Program-made: the position numbers and the translations under genes | Notes under the pieces: generated by a model | The model's database searches: none | Seen by the model: only the letters and a program-made list of their open reading frames with translations | What the model was told of the DNA's origin: nothing | From: Sporomusaceae bacterium UBA1887 | Lineage (GTDB): Bacteria > Bacillota > Negativicutes > Sporomusales > DSM-15969 | Assembly: GCA_002337925.1 (NCBI GenBank) | Contig: DDHB01000059.1 | Span: forward strand, 96,895 to 102,644 | DNA: 5,750 nucleotides | Direction: 5' to 3' | In this document: in pieces, positions 1 to 5,750 of the stretch | How the letters are laid out: each line of letters opens with the position of its first letter | Numbering within the stretch: position 1 is the first letter of the stretch

Positions 1-285
1 TGCCATCGTATGAACAGGATTCTCATCAATCTTAAGCTCGATGAAAGTATCTGCGAAAATAAAGCTTTTAAAAGTTATCCTAGTTGCTTGAATTTCATAT
101 TCAACTGCATTAACCTGAACAGTTTTACTAAAATAAAGTGACTTTAATTCTGAAGGATCAGCACTAGTGCCACTATTAATAGTTTTGCCGCCTGTGAATG
201 TATCTTCACCTCTGGTTATCTCCGCACTAGCCATAGTTATTCCCACTAGCATCATCAAACTCAAAATGAGCGCGATTTTTCTCAA
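1..285 (-). CDS. Secreted protein of unknown function (N-terminal 95 residues, cut by window edge); candidate moron
   Basis: An open frame begins at a TTG codon (285-283) and runs without a stop to the left edge. The first residues are a textbook Sec signal peptide: a basic start (RK), a hydrophobic core (IALILSLMMLVGITM) and a small-residue cleavage site (ASA, cut before EITRGED). There is no lipobox cysteine, so the product should be exported rather than lipid-anchored. The mature part (EITRGEDTFTGGKTINSG, then a beta-prone segment) matches no family I can name. The TTG start is chosen because GGGTGAT lies just upstream at good spacing; an in-frame GTG at 294 would add three residues but would overlap that site. 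A promoter sits immediately upstream, so the gene can be transcribed separately from the tail genes. By hand count it is about 36% GC, lower than sampled parts of the tape measure gene (roughly 45%). Export, own promoter and composition suggest a lysogenic cargo gene. A host gene at a degraded prophage end is the alternative. Confidence 0.8.
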   Translation of the reverse strand, partial: MRKIALILSLMMLVGITMASAEITRGEDTFTGGKTINSGTSADPSELKSLYFSKTVQVNAVEYEIQATRITFKSFIFADTFIELKIDENPVHTMA

Positions 286-289
286 ATCA

Positions 290-296
290 ATCACCC
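290..296 (-). promoter_or_regulatory. Ribosome binding site of the secreted protein
   Basis: GGGTGAT reads on the minus strand at 296-290, and its GGTGAT part matches the 16S anti-Shine-Dalgarno core. Four bases separate it from the TTG at 285, equivalent to about eight bases from the GG of a canonical site. It favours TTG over the GTG at 294, which lies inside it. Confidence 0.6.
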
Positions 297-306
297 TTTT
301 TGACTA

Positions 307-336
307 AATATACCATTAATTATTGCTTTTCGTCAA
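307..336 (-). promoter_or_regulatory. Sigma-70/sigma-A type promoter driving the secreted protein
   Basis: On the minus strand the -35 box TTGACG (336-331, five of six consensus bases) begins directly after the tape measure stop codon. An 18-base AT-rich spacer follows, then the -10 box TATATT (312-307, five of six). TGG just before the -10 box gives an extended -10 motif. Transcription should start near 300, giving a leader of about 15 bases that contains the ribosome binding site. No operator-like inverted repeat is obvious, so the simplest reading is constitutive expression from the host polymerase, for example in a lysogen. That last point is inference. Confidence 0.7.
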
Positions 337-3300
337 TTAACCGCGTATATTCAAGATTTGTCGTACTGTACCTGCATTATTTTTCATCCAGTTAACCATC
401 ACCTTTTCCCCGTTTCTACTTTGGAGATATCGGCCAACTTCGTTCGGGTCCGTTACATTGATAGTTTTAAGATGAACATTAGTATCGCCAGACGCCATTG
501 TGGTTGCAATATCTTGGGGACCAGGTAAATTACTACTAGAAAAAGCACTTCCACTCAATGAACCTCCCGAGGCAAACGCAGGAAGCATTCCTGTTGGTAC
601 AAGTCCCCGGTTTAATCGATCAAGAAAGGCTGTACCATATTTTTTTACAGCTGCCCCACGGATAATCCATTCTCCATTGCCGACTCTTATGAATTTTTTT
701 ACATTGTCTACCCACGCTAGAATACTATCGCTAGTGCTAGTACCAGGACCTTCGACTAATCCGCTATCCAGAGAACCACCTTCAGCAAAGTTTCCATCTG
801 ATTTTAGTGGACCTTCCACTGTAACGCCATTTACAGTAGGCCTTATTGTGGTTGGCTTACCCAACCCTAATGCTGCCATAATGTTTTTCGTTAAGGCTTC
901 AGCATAAACTCTTTGAATCGCACTTAAAACCGTATTAGCCAAATTGCGGAAAGCTTCACCAAGTGTATTGCATTGCGTAATCCCATCAGTAAGGAAAGTA
1001 AGCAATCCATCTTCAAAAGCCTGTTTGCTAGATTCGTGAACTTTATCAAGAAGCGATGGTATTTCAGCTAGTTTGCGGTTAAGCGCAGCCGCTTTTTCAA
1101 GATCAGCAATAGTGGTTGCATTATTAGGTTTGCCCTTTTTCTGATCTTGTTCGCGCAATGTTTGCGCTTGCTTCTCCTGTTCATCAGCTTTCTTAGCATA
1201 TGCGGCCCGAGTCACAGCATCAATTTTATCCTGCTTCTGCCTACTGGTCATACCACGATCAGCATTGATCATAGCAATCTCATTTTGCAGTTCAGCATCG
1301 ATACGGGCAATCACAGCATCAAAGAATTCACTAAACTTATCGGTGATTTCACGAATCGCCGCCCGAATCTTGATTGCCAGATCCTGGTTTCCCGACTTAA
1401 CGGCACTATCCAATTGACGTTGAAGATTGGCAACAATATCTTGAGTTTTGGCATTATACTCAGTAACATATTCGTCCGTAACCTGTTTAGCCGACTTGGT
1501 ACCGGCAGCCAGTTCGTTCATGAGATTTGCCTGAGTAGTAACCAGTTCTCCATTGGCAAGCCCTAGGTTTTTCTGCACTTGAGCAAAATCAAGCTTTAAA
1601 AATTCTGCTTTTTGTAGTTCCTGAACTGACTCTACTGCCTTTGTCATTCCATTAGCTTGAAATATTTTGATTAGCTCATTATATTTAGCCGTCAATTCTG
1701 CTTTCTGCCGACTGGATACATCGCCTTTAGTTTCAGCCAGCGATTTTACAATATCATCTGCATCCTTCATCATTTCGAGGACAGCATTTAGATATTCCAT
1801 ACCGTTCTTAGTTAGTACCTGACCAATCCGATTCTGCGCTTGATTAGCAAAAGTTGCAGTAAAATCCTTCGCATTAATATCCAGATGCCCGCCTGTTGCT
1901 AGTTCTGAAGGATTATCGTATTCATCAAGCACCTGCAGACCAATTGATCTGGCATAGGCAATGATTTTATCTCGAATTCCATTTACATTTTGCTCCAGCA
2001 GTTCAGAAGATGTACTATCCACTACATCAAATTTAGTGCCATTGACATGGCCGCCCCAATCACGCTGGCCAGAAGAAACAACCATTTGTTGCCCTGTAAG
2101 CTTGTAAAAATAAGCGCCAAGAGCATCAATAGCAGCTTTCGCATTATCCTGCAGGCTGTCAATATTGACATTTTCAACTTCTTTACGCCATGTGATACCG
2201 ACACCAGCCATTCCTGCAATAGCCTTATTCACATCATCTAAGCCAATACCGAAATTCTTGAGCTTGTCTATTTCAAAATCAAGCTCATTATTTGCTTTTT
2301 CAACCGCAGTTTTCTTTTCATTGTCATTTTCGTATAGAGCACCTTGTATTGCTTCCAGTTTACGCTGGGCCTCATCCACTGATGTCTGCTGCGACTGCTG
2401 CTCCAGTTCTGCTTTTCGCCGGGCATATTCTTCTGCTGATATCAAGGACTGCTTGTACAATACCTCTAAGCTTTCTTGTTCCCGCTTTAATTCCACCACT
2501 GCTTTTTTGGCATCCGCTGAGATGGAATCAAGAGCAATCTTTAAAGCTGCTTGTGAATTCTCAATGGCTTTATTAGCATCAGGGAATTTAGAAGTGACAT
2601 TAGTAGAGACTACAGGTGGCAAGGTATTCGTATCTTCTGATTTGCGAAAGTCAGCTATATGCGAAGCGGGTGGTTTTGTATCTTCTTTGGCTCCAGCCAC
2701 TTTAGCTAACAAGTCTAATAAGTAAGTGGCTTTGCCTGTCAGCCATTTAATCCTTTCGATTTCACGGTCCAACTCTTCACCCAACAACTTCATGCCTGGT
2801 AGGCTAACCTTAACAGCTATTCTTGCCAAGTCAGTCAGAATAGAGCCTAGATCCTTTACAACGCCATATAAATTTTTACCGGAATTAGCCGCATTATCAA
2901 ACATGCCGTGGCTAATTTGCTTTACGTCATTGATCAGTTCCTTGATTTCTTGATAGCCTACTTTTATTTCACCCAGGACACTCATAATTTCTGGGTTAAC
3001 CTCAAACTTACCGGTTTCTGCATTCACAGTTCCGATTAAGTCTGTAATCGCTTGCAAGCCATCTTTGATTGGCTCCTCAAACTCTTCTACGAATTTGGCA
3101 CTGGCCAACGTCCACATTTCATTAAGTTGATCTTCTTTCCCCGCCAACGTATCCGGAAATCTTTTTGCAGTGTCTTCAAAGCCCTGCATGCGGTCCATGA
3201 GAAACTTAAATAGCCCTTCAGAAGAATTCTTAGCCTTCTTAATATCCCCATCGGTGATACCCAGCGCAGTGGCCAACGTAGATCCTCCGGCAGTAATCCC

Positions 3301-3885
3301 ACCCTGCACCAGATCACGCAGTTCTTGCACAATCTGCTGCCGGGGAATACCCAGCGATTTAATTGCATTCGTGCCGACCGTTGTAATTTGCCGGATTTGC
3401 TCCAATGTCATTCCGGCATTAAGTCCCGGGGACAGGATTGCTCGAAACACTTCTACTAAGTCTTCTGTAGATGCAGCCGTTTTTAAGGCATCCATCTGCA
3501 GTTTCTTCATCATATCTGAAGAAATCGCCAGCGCCTGATTAAAGTCGACTGCTTTACCATCCATTAGCGTCATAGACTGTAAGATTCCGGCCATGCCAAG
3601 CTGGTTAGTCTCCATACTTTTTGCGAAACTATACCCTGGCCCAAAAGCAACAGCCGCTGCATCCTTGATTTCCCGAAGCGCACCTATAATCCCAGCACCA
3701 ACAATTGTTACTTTGCTGAGCTTATCTAGAAATCCACCTGCTGACTTCGTAGCGTTGTTAAAACCTGAACCATTTCCGGCAGACTTCATACTGTTTCCTG
3801 CTTGTTTTGCTGCCCCTGCCACTTGCTGCAGAGCGGCAATGGCCTGCGCGTTTTGCGCTGAGATCGTTATTTGTATTTTAGCCAT
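337..3885 (-). CDS. Phage tail tape measure protein with embedded M15-peptidase-like domain
   Basis: This 1182-residue protein is the scaffold around which tail tube subunits assemble; its length sets tail length, and it leaves the tail during infection. Residues 1-50 are Ala/Gly/Ser-rich. Residues about 55-270 resemble the tape measure N-terminal domain, with a hydrophobic helix (58-82), GYSFAKSME and an LSPGLNAGMT segment near 151-160. A hydrophobic, helix-rich segment lies around 340-400. Residues 438-545 are Glu/Lys/Gln-rich and probably coiled coil. Residues 572-675 look like an M15 zinc peptidase. More helical, charged sequence follows (about 690-940). Residues 953-1003 resemble the lambda-type C-terminal tape measure segment (GEAFRNLANTVLSAI). 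GPGTSTSDS (1046-1054) and AAVKKYGTAFLDRLNRG are typical tape measure C-terminal motifs. ATG is preceded by GGAGG seven bases upstream, inside the end of the chaperone frame, which stops two bases before this start; translation is probably coupled. At roughly 0.15 nm per residue, the length would suggest a tail up to about 175 nm, less for the globular insert. Confidence 0.95.
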   Translation of the reverse strand: MAKIQITISAQNAQAIAALQQVAGAAKQAGNSMKSAGNGSGFNNATKSAGGFLDKLSKVTIVGAGIIGALREIKDAAAVAFGPGYSFAKSMETNQLGMAGILQSMTLMDGKAVDFNQALAISSDMMKKLQMDALKTAASTEDLVEVFRAILSPGLNAGMTLEQIRQITTVGTNAIKSLGIPRQQIVQELRDLVQGGITAGGSTLATALGITDGDIKKAKNSSEGLFKFLMDRMQGFEDTAKRFPDTLAGKEDQLNEMWTLASAKFVEEFEEPIKDGLQAITDLIGTVNAETGKFEVNPEIMSVLGEIKVGYQEIKELINDVKQISHGMFDNAANSGKNLYGVVKDLGSILTDLARIAVKVSLPGMKLLGEELDREIERIKWLTGKATYLLDLLAKVAGAKEDTKPPASHIADFRKSEDTNTLPPVVSTNVTSKFPDANKAIENSQAALKIALDSISADAKKAVVELKREQESLEVLYKQSLISAEEYARRKAELEQQSQQTSVDEAQRKLEAIQGALYENDNEKKTAVEKANNELDFEIDKLKNFGIGLDDVNKAIAGMAGVGITWRKEVENVNIDSLQDNAKAAIDALGAYFYKLTGQQMVVSSGQRDWGGHVNGTKFDVVDSTSSELLEQNVNGIRDKIIAYARSIGLQVLDEYDNPSELATGGHLDINAKDFTATFANQAQNRIGQVLTKNGMEYLNAVLEMMKDADDIVKSLAETKGDVSSRQKAELTAKYNELIKIFQANGMTKAVESVQELQKAEFLKLDFAQVQKNLGLANGELVTTQANLMNELAAGTKSAKQVTDEYVTEYNAKTQDIVANLQRQLDSAVKSGNQDLAIKIRAAIREITDKFSEFFDAVIARIDAELQNEIAMINADRGMTSRQKQDKIDAVTRAAYAKKADEQEKQAQTLREQDQKKGKPNNATTIADLEKAAALNRKLAEIPSLLDKVHESSKQAFEDGLLTFLTDGITQCNTLGEAFRNLANTVLSAIQRVYAEALTKNIMAALGLGKPTTIRPTVNGVTVEGPLKSDGNFAEGGSLDSGLVEGPGTSTSDSILAWVDNVKKFIRVGNGEWIIRGAAVKKYGTAFLDRLNRGLVPTGMLPAFASGGSLSGSAFSSSNLPGPQDIATTMASGDTNVHLKTINVTDPNEVGRYLQSRNGEKVMVNWMKNNAGTVRQILNIRG
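1861..2172 (-). other. M15 (D-Ala-D-Ala carboxypeptidase/VanY-like) domain inside the tape measure protein
   Basis: Residues 572-675 of the tape measure protein break the surrounding helical pattern. They contain VVSSGQRDW (602-610), comparable to the SGYR segment of M15 enzymes, then HVNGTKFD (613-620), which fits HxxGxxxD from the M15 zinc motif SxHxxGxAxD. GGHLDI (665-670) corresponds to the last-histidine motif (HxD). Candidate zinc ligands are therefore H613, D620 and H667, with plausible spacing of 7 and 47 residues. The acid that acts as general base three residues before the last histidine in VanX and T5 endolysin is not there; the position is T664, and E661 is the nearest acid. Some M15 subfamilies are loose at that site, so activity is uncertain. 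Muralytic domains in tape measure proteins are known, and a role in local peptidoglycan cleavage during DNA entry is inferred. Confidence 0.7.
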
Positions 3886-3887
3886 GC

Positions 3888-4534
3888 CTATCCCTCCGCA
3901 ATGCCAGAAATATATTTGTCCAATTTATCACCTTCTGACCAAACTGCCATGCGCACATCGTGCATGTAGTCAATCCTGGCCATAATAGCATCAGCATAGA
4001 AGAAGATCATTTGATCAATTGTATACTCGCGTATTTCACTGAACAAATGACCTTCCCGCTTTAGAGTTTTTACGATATTTCCCCAGCTTGTGCCTTGCTG
4101 CGAATCCGAGTTAGAATCGGGCGCAGAGTTTTCGTAAAAAAACCAAGGTGCCGCTCCACTATCGTCAGCAGTATTTGACAAGCTTCTTCAACATTAGGAC
4201 CCTTTGCTTCATCCAAGAAGAACTCTTTCGGTCGCTTACAATAAACCGCTAGGATCTCTACAACTTCTTCAAAATGGGATTCAATAAAATCATTTACCTT
4301 ATTAATTACCAAATCATCAATTTCAAGAGTGGCCGCGCCTTCAGCATTTACTTCACCGGTTGTAATTCCATTTCTAGCTTCTAGGAGAGCGAAAACTCCT
4401 ACACCGATAGAGTTGAGTAAAGCAACCACCCGAGGTAACTTGGCAAAGGAAAACGGTGTAATAGTCACCACTTCACCGCTTACAAGGGAAATGTCATGTT
4501 CAGGTATTAACGTTTCTAGCTCTTTATCTTTCAT
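3888..4534 (-). CDS. Tail assembly chaperone, long frameshifted form (gpGT-like)
   Basis: This 215-residue product would arise when about a fraction of ribosomes slip back one base at T TTT TTT: 133 residues in the first frame (4534-4136), then base 4136 is re-read and 82 residues follow in the -1 frame to the TAG at 3890-3888. The junction reads HLGFF then YENSAPD. The downstream part (SEIREYTIDQMIFFYADAI and onward) is equivalent to the T domain of lambda gpGT, which contacts tube subunits while the G part binds the tape measure protein. The -1 frame is open back to a TTG at 4181, but that codon has no convincing ribosome binding site and would begin an orphan 97-residue protein, so frameshifting is the better reading. 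Position directly before the tape measure gene is diagnostic for this gene pair. The frameshift is inferred from sequence; its efficiency cannot be read. Confidence 0.88.
4070..4534 (-). CDS. Tail assembly chaperone, short form (gpG-like)
   Basis: This 154-residue cytoplasmic protein is the unslipped product. It keeps the tape measure protein soluble and extended before tube polymerisation and is absent from finished tails in characterised relatives. The N-terminal LIPEHDISLVSGEVVTITPF is a short beta-rich start followed by FAKLPRVVALLNSI, a pattern seen in siphophage chaperones; the rest is mostly helical (residues about 70-130). ATG is preceded by AGGAG (4547-4543) with an eight-base spacer. 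After the slippery site it reads another 21 residues (TKTLRPILTRIRSK and on) and stops at TAA. It overlaps the T frame and lies between the major tail protein and the tape measure gene. Individual sequence similarity in this family is weak, so the call leans on gene order plus the frameshift site. Confidence 0.88.
   Translation of the reverse strand: MKDKELETLIPEHDISLVSGEVVTITPFSFAKLPRVVALLNSIGVGVFALLEARNGITTGEVNAEGAATLEIDDLVINKVNDFIESHFEEVVEILAVYCKRPKEFFLDEAKGPNVEEACQILLTIVERHLGFFTKTLRPILTRIRSKAQAGEIS
4098..4126 (-). promoter_or_regulatory. Hairpin downstream of the slippery site, candidate frameshift stimulator
   Basis: Nine bases after the heptamer, CTGCG (4126-4122) can pair with CGCAG (4102-4098) and CCGA (4120-4117) with TCGG (4109-4106). 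The stems are separated by a 1x3 internal loop and closed by a seven-base loop (TTCTAAC). The spacing is at the upper end of what stimulatory structures use. The stem is short (5 plus 4 pairs), so it may act weakly, form part of a pseudoknot I cannot model by eye, or be incidental. Confidence 0.5.
4136..4142 (-). promoter_or_regulatory. Programmed -1 ribosomal frameshift site (T TTT TTT)
   Basis: Exactly seven T residues on the coding strand are phased as GGT TTT TTT in the short-form frame, which is the canonical X XXY YYZ heptamer with all bases T. Both phenylalanine tRNAs can re-pair perfectly after slipping back one base, after which the next codon is TAC in the T-domain frame. It lies near the end of the first frame, 21 codons before its stop, as expected for tail chaperone genes. 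Confidence 0.9.
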
Positions 4535-4542
4535 GTGACACG

Positions 4543-4547
4543 CTCCT
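4543..4547 (-). promoter_or_regulatory. Ribosome binding site of the tail chaperone
   Basis: AGGAG at 4547-4543 sits eight bases before the ATG at 4534. It lies beyond the hairpin, so hairpin folding should leave it free. Confidence 0.7.
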
Positions 4548-4561
4548 CACGAATTAAAATA

Positions 4562-4582
4562 GGCGTGGACAAAAGCCACGCC
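4562..4582 (-). terminator. Hairpin after the major tail protein gene; partial terminator or attenuator
   Basis: GGCGTGG (4582-4576) pairs perfectly with CCACGCC (4568-4562) around a seven-base loop. The following bases are TATTTTAATTC, an interrupted and weak T tract. It begins seven bases after the major tail protein stop. A seven-pair GC-rich stem with a weak T run suggests incomplete termination, which would make abundant tube message and less message for chaperones and tape measure, matching their different copy numbers in a tail. It could instead protect the 3' end of the upstream message. Confidence 0.6.
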
Positions 4583-4588
4583 CCTATC

Positions 4589-5674
4589 TTAGTTTAACTT
4601 TACTAATCGATGTAGTGGTTCGTTCGGATGAGTTTCCCGATCATCCCACACGGTAACAGAGATATCAAATCCTGCAAATTCTTCACCGATCATAGCAAGA
4701 TCCCCATTCGGCGAAATAGATACATGCCAGAAGTCGGCATTATAGGCCGGGCCTTTAGTCGGATCGCCCAGGAATAACATATACCCTTCTACAGCGCCGA
4801 CTGTTGCCGCTGCTACTTTAGGGAATGATCCTGCCGGCTTAGAATAATCAAGTAATACACTAGTACCATCAGGGATACGCGAGGTTTCTGGAATAGAAAC
4901 AAGGCCGCCACGAGATAGTACAGCATCTGTCTTATAATCAACCCCAGCCGTATACTGAGTTATTGCCGGTGACACAGAAATCTTCCACATATCGCCGACT
5001 ACAAACGTTTGACCTGTCGTAACTGCCAATTTTACTTGTATGCCAAGCTCAATTGCCTGCGCATTGCCTGTAGCTGTTACGTCTGCACTAAGAACCCCAG
5101 ACAATCCCTTTTTCCACTGGAATTTGCAGCCGGTAATGGTACCTGCAGCAGTAGGCGCAGCCGTGATGACAACATAATAGTCTTCAGCAACAGTACCAGT
5201 ATAGGTACCACTAGAAGTCACAGTCCCATCACTAGTAATAGCGCCAGAAGCAACGGCAGCGGCAATGATTGAACTAGTAGGGCTGGCAGGTTTAACGACT
5301 AGGTTAGCAGCGTTAAATGCGTCTACTTTAATCATACGGCCTTTATAGGCTACATGAGATTCATTTGTGATCGAACCAGCAGTCTGGGTAATGATACCTT
5401 CATCTCCCAAAAGAGCTAATGCCAGGTTTGCCGGATCAAACTCTTCCAGAGTTAAATCAGCTGAGGATTTAATTTCCCTGATTGCCTCTGCATAGAGAGT
5501 ACGAGCCGCATTCATAGACGACTTTTTCTGCACCTTGTCCACTTCAGTCTTTAAATTAAACTTAGGCACATTGCCCAAATGACGCAGGCCGGTGCTATTA
5601 CCATTAGCATCCCACCGATCAAAGAAAACTTGGCCAGCGCCAAGCAATAGATTTTTTGCACTAGGAGTTCCCAT
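4589..5674 (-). CDS. Major tail (tube) protein
   Basis: This 361-residue structural protein polymerises into the tail tube around the tape measure protein. Reading from the ATG at 5674, the N terminus is GTPSAKNLLLGAGQVFFDRWD, followed by LGNVPKFNLKTEVDKVQKKSS, a pattern typical of siphophage tube proteins where a beta strand leads into a loop. Near residues 240-280 TAGVDYKTD, IPDGTSVLLDY is another recurrent tube-protein segment, and the C-terminal part (about 295-361) is beta-rich. A Thr/Ala/Gly-rich stretch at about 131-238 looks like an added domain, which makes the protein longer than many simple tube proteins. ATG is chosen because GGAGG lies ten bases upstream; the frame extends seven codons to a TTG at 5695, but those codons read through the binding site itself. 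The upstream gene stops four bases before this ATG. Gene order (tube, chaperone pair, tape measure) supports the call strongly. Confidence 0.9.
   Translation of the reverse strand: MGTPSAKNLLLGAGQVFFDRWDANGNSTGLRHLGNVPKFNLKTEVDKVQKKSSMNAARTLYAEAIREIKSSADLTLEEFDPANLALALLGDEGIITQTAGSITNESHVAYKGRMIKVDAFNAANLVVKPASPTSSIIAAAVASGAITSDGTVTSSGTYTGTVAEDYYVVITAAPTAAGTITGCKFQWKKGLSGVLSADVTATGNAQAIELGIQVKLAVTTGQTFVVGDMWKISVSPAITQYTAGVDYKTDAVLSRGGLVSIPETSRIPDGTSVLLDYSKPAGSFPKVAAATVGAVEGYMLFLGDPTKGPAYNADFWHVSISPNGDLAMIGEEFAGFDISVTVWDDRETHPNEPLHRLVKLN
4961..5284 (-). other. Probable inserted beta-sandwich domain in the major tail protein
   Basis: Residues about 131-238 (ATG numbering) are rich in Thr, Ala, Gly and Ser and read like alternating beta strands: SSGTYTGTVAEDYYVVITA, then GCKFQWKKG, an AIELGIQVKLAV strand and TFVVGDMWKISV. 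This series of strands resembles a small domain found in flagellin-associated and phage surface proteins (GTYTG, a strand ending in FxW, an ELG strand, then a VGDxW strand). It lies between two tube-type segments (YKGRMIKVDAF before, YTAGVDYKTD after), so it is internal rather than a C-terminal decoration. Exact borders are estimates, and similarity is from memory. Confidence 0.5.
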
Positions 5675-5678
5675 TATC

Positions 5679-5750
5679 TCACTTCCTCCATTCAATTTCT
5701 AAAATAATTCGGCAGCCAAATGAAGGTCGGGTAATAGTGCCTGCAGAGGT
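5679..5750 (-). CDS. C-terminal end of an upstream gene, possibly tail terminator or head-tail joining protein
   Basis: One frame is open from the right edge to a TGA at 5681-5679, giving 23 residues that end in FGCRIILEIEWRK. The end is beta-strand-like and basic, which would suit a tail terminator or head-tail completion protein, the gene normally found just before the major tail protein. It stops four bases before the next ATG and contains that gene's ribosome binding site, a spacing typical of this operon. Another frame stops only about 15 bases earlier, so choice of frame rests on spacing and is not proven. The function is inferred from position alone. Confidence 0.5.
   Translation of the reverse strand, partial: TSAGTITRPSFGCRIILEIEWRK
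5685..5689 (-). promoter_or_regulatory. Ribosome binding site of the major tail protein
   Basis: GGAGG at 5689-5685, ten bases before the ATG at 5674, decides the start against the in-frame TTG at 5695. It lies within the last codons of the upstream gene, implying translational coupling. Confidence 0.7.

Noticed and set aside
640..646. A second in-frame slippery heptamer, A AAA AAA, in the tape measure gene at the KK of AAVKKYG (codons 1080-1082)
   Set aside because: A -1 slip there would meet a stop after six codons and remove about 100 conserved C-terminal residues. I see no stimulatory structure, and AAA AAA for two lysines arises easily by chance.
2022..2219. Minus-strand 65-codon frame within the tape measure gene, with hydrophobic sequence
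   Set aside because: It lies wholly inside the peptidase-like domain in another frame, and I did not find a convincing reason to treat it as translated. The 93-codon frame at 3087-3368 is likewise an overlapping shadow.
2165..2725. Plus-strand open frame of 186 codons opposite the tape measure gene
   Set aside because: It is antisense to a clear coding sequence, is Ser/Phe-rich as expected from the complement of Glu/Lys-rich coiled coil, and has no recognisable domain. The shorter plus-strand frames at 500-907, 1147-1566, 3170-3538, 3593-3985 and 5009-5272 were rejected on the same grounds.
3888..4181. A separate 97-residue gene starting at a TTG codon at 4181
   Set aside because: There is no good ribosome binding site before the TTG, and the frame joins the upstream chaperone frame precisely through the T TTT TTT heptamer, so it is treated as the frameshifted C-terminal domain.
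5675..5695. Major tail protein start at the TTG codon at 5695
   Set aside because: The added seven codons run through the GGAGG ribosome binding site that serves the ATG at 5674, and the TTG itself has no good site upstream.
1..5750. Defence system, CRISPR array, tRNA, insertion sequence or attachment site
   Set aside because: I looked for these on both strands and saw no array of repeats, cloverleaf, transposase-like protein or terminal inverted repeats; the window is tightly packed tail genes plus one partial secreted gene.

Overview
This window is part of the tail-morphogenesis module of a long-tailed (siphovirus-type) phage or prophage. Every credible gene lies on the minus strand, so transcription runs from right to left. 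Base composition is moderate to low in GC, and three tail genes have strong GGAGG/AGGAG-type ribosome binding sites, which suggests a Firmicutes-type host. Parts of the tape measure protein resemble what I remember from phages of Negativicutes, but no host gene is present and that placement is a guess.

The layout in transcription order is as follows. At 5750-5679 is the last 23 codons of an upstream gene, where a tail terminator or head-tail joining gene would be expected. At 5674-4589 is the major tail (tube) protein, which appears to carry an extra beta-rich domain inside its fold. A GC-rich hairpin follows at 4582-4562, a probable partial terminator or attenuator. At 4534-3888 is the tail assembly chaperone pair: a 154-residue short form and a 215-residue form made by programmed -1 frameshifting at a perfect T TTT TTT heptamer (4142-4136). 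This is the gpG/gpGT arrangement of lambda. At 3885-337 is a 1182-residue tape measure protein with an embedded domain resembling M15 zinc peptidases. After its stop codon, a 51-base gap holds a near-consensus sigma-70/sigma-A promoter, and from 285 to the left edge runs the start of a small secreted protein.

The tail genes work together in a familiar way. The chaperones coat the tape measure protein, tube subunits polymerise around it, and its length sets tail length. The peptidase-like domain could help the tail tip cross host peptidoglycan. The secreted protein has its own promoter, is richer in AT and has a signal peptide, so it fits a 'moron' cargo gene that could be expressed from the prophage independently of the tail genes. 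It is the least explained item here.

I see no RNA gene, CRISPR array, insertion sequence, attachment site or defence system. The two gene-free stretches, 286-336 and 4535-4588, are short and are accounted for by the promoter with its ribosome binding site and by the hairpin with its ribosome binding site. The plus strand carries only shadow reading frames.
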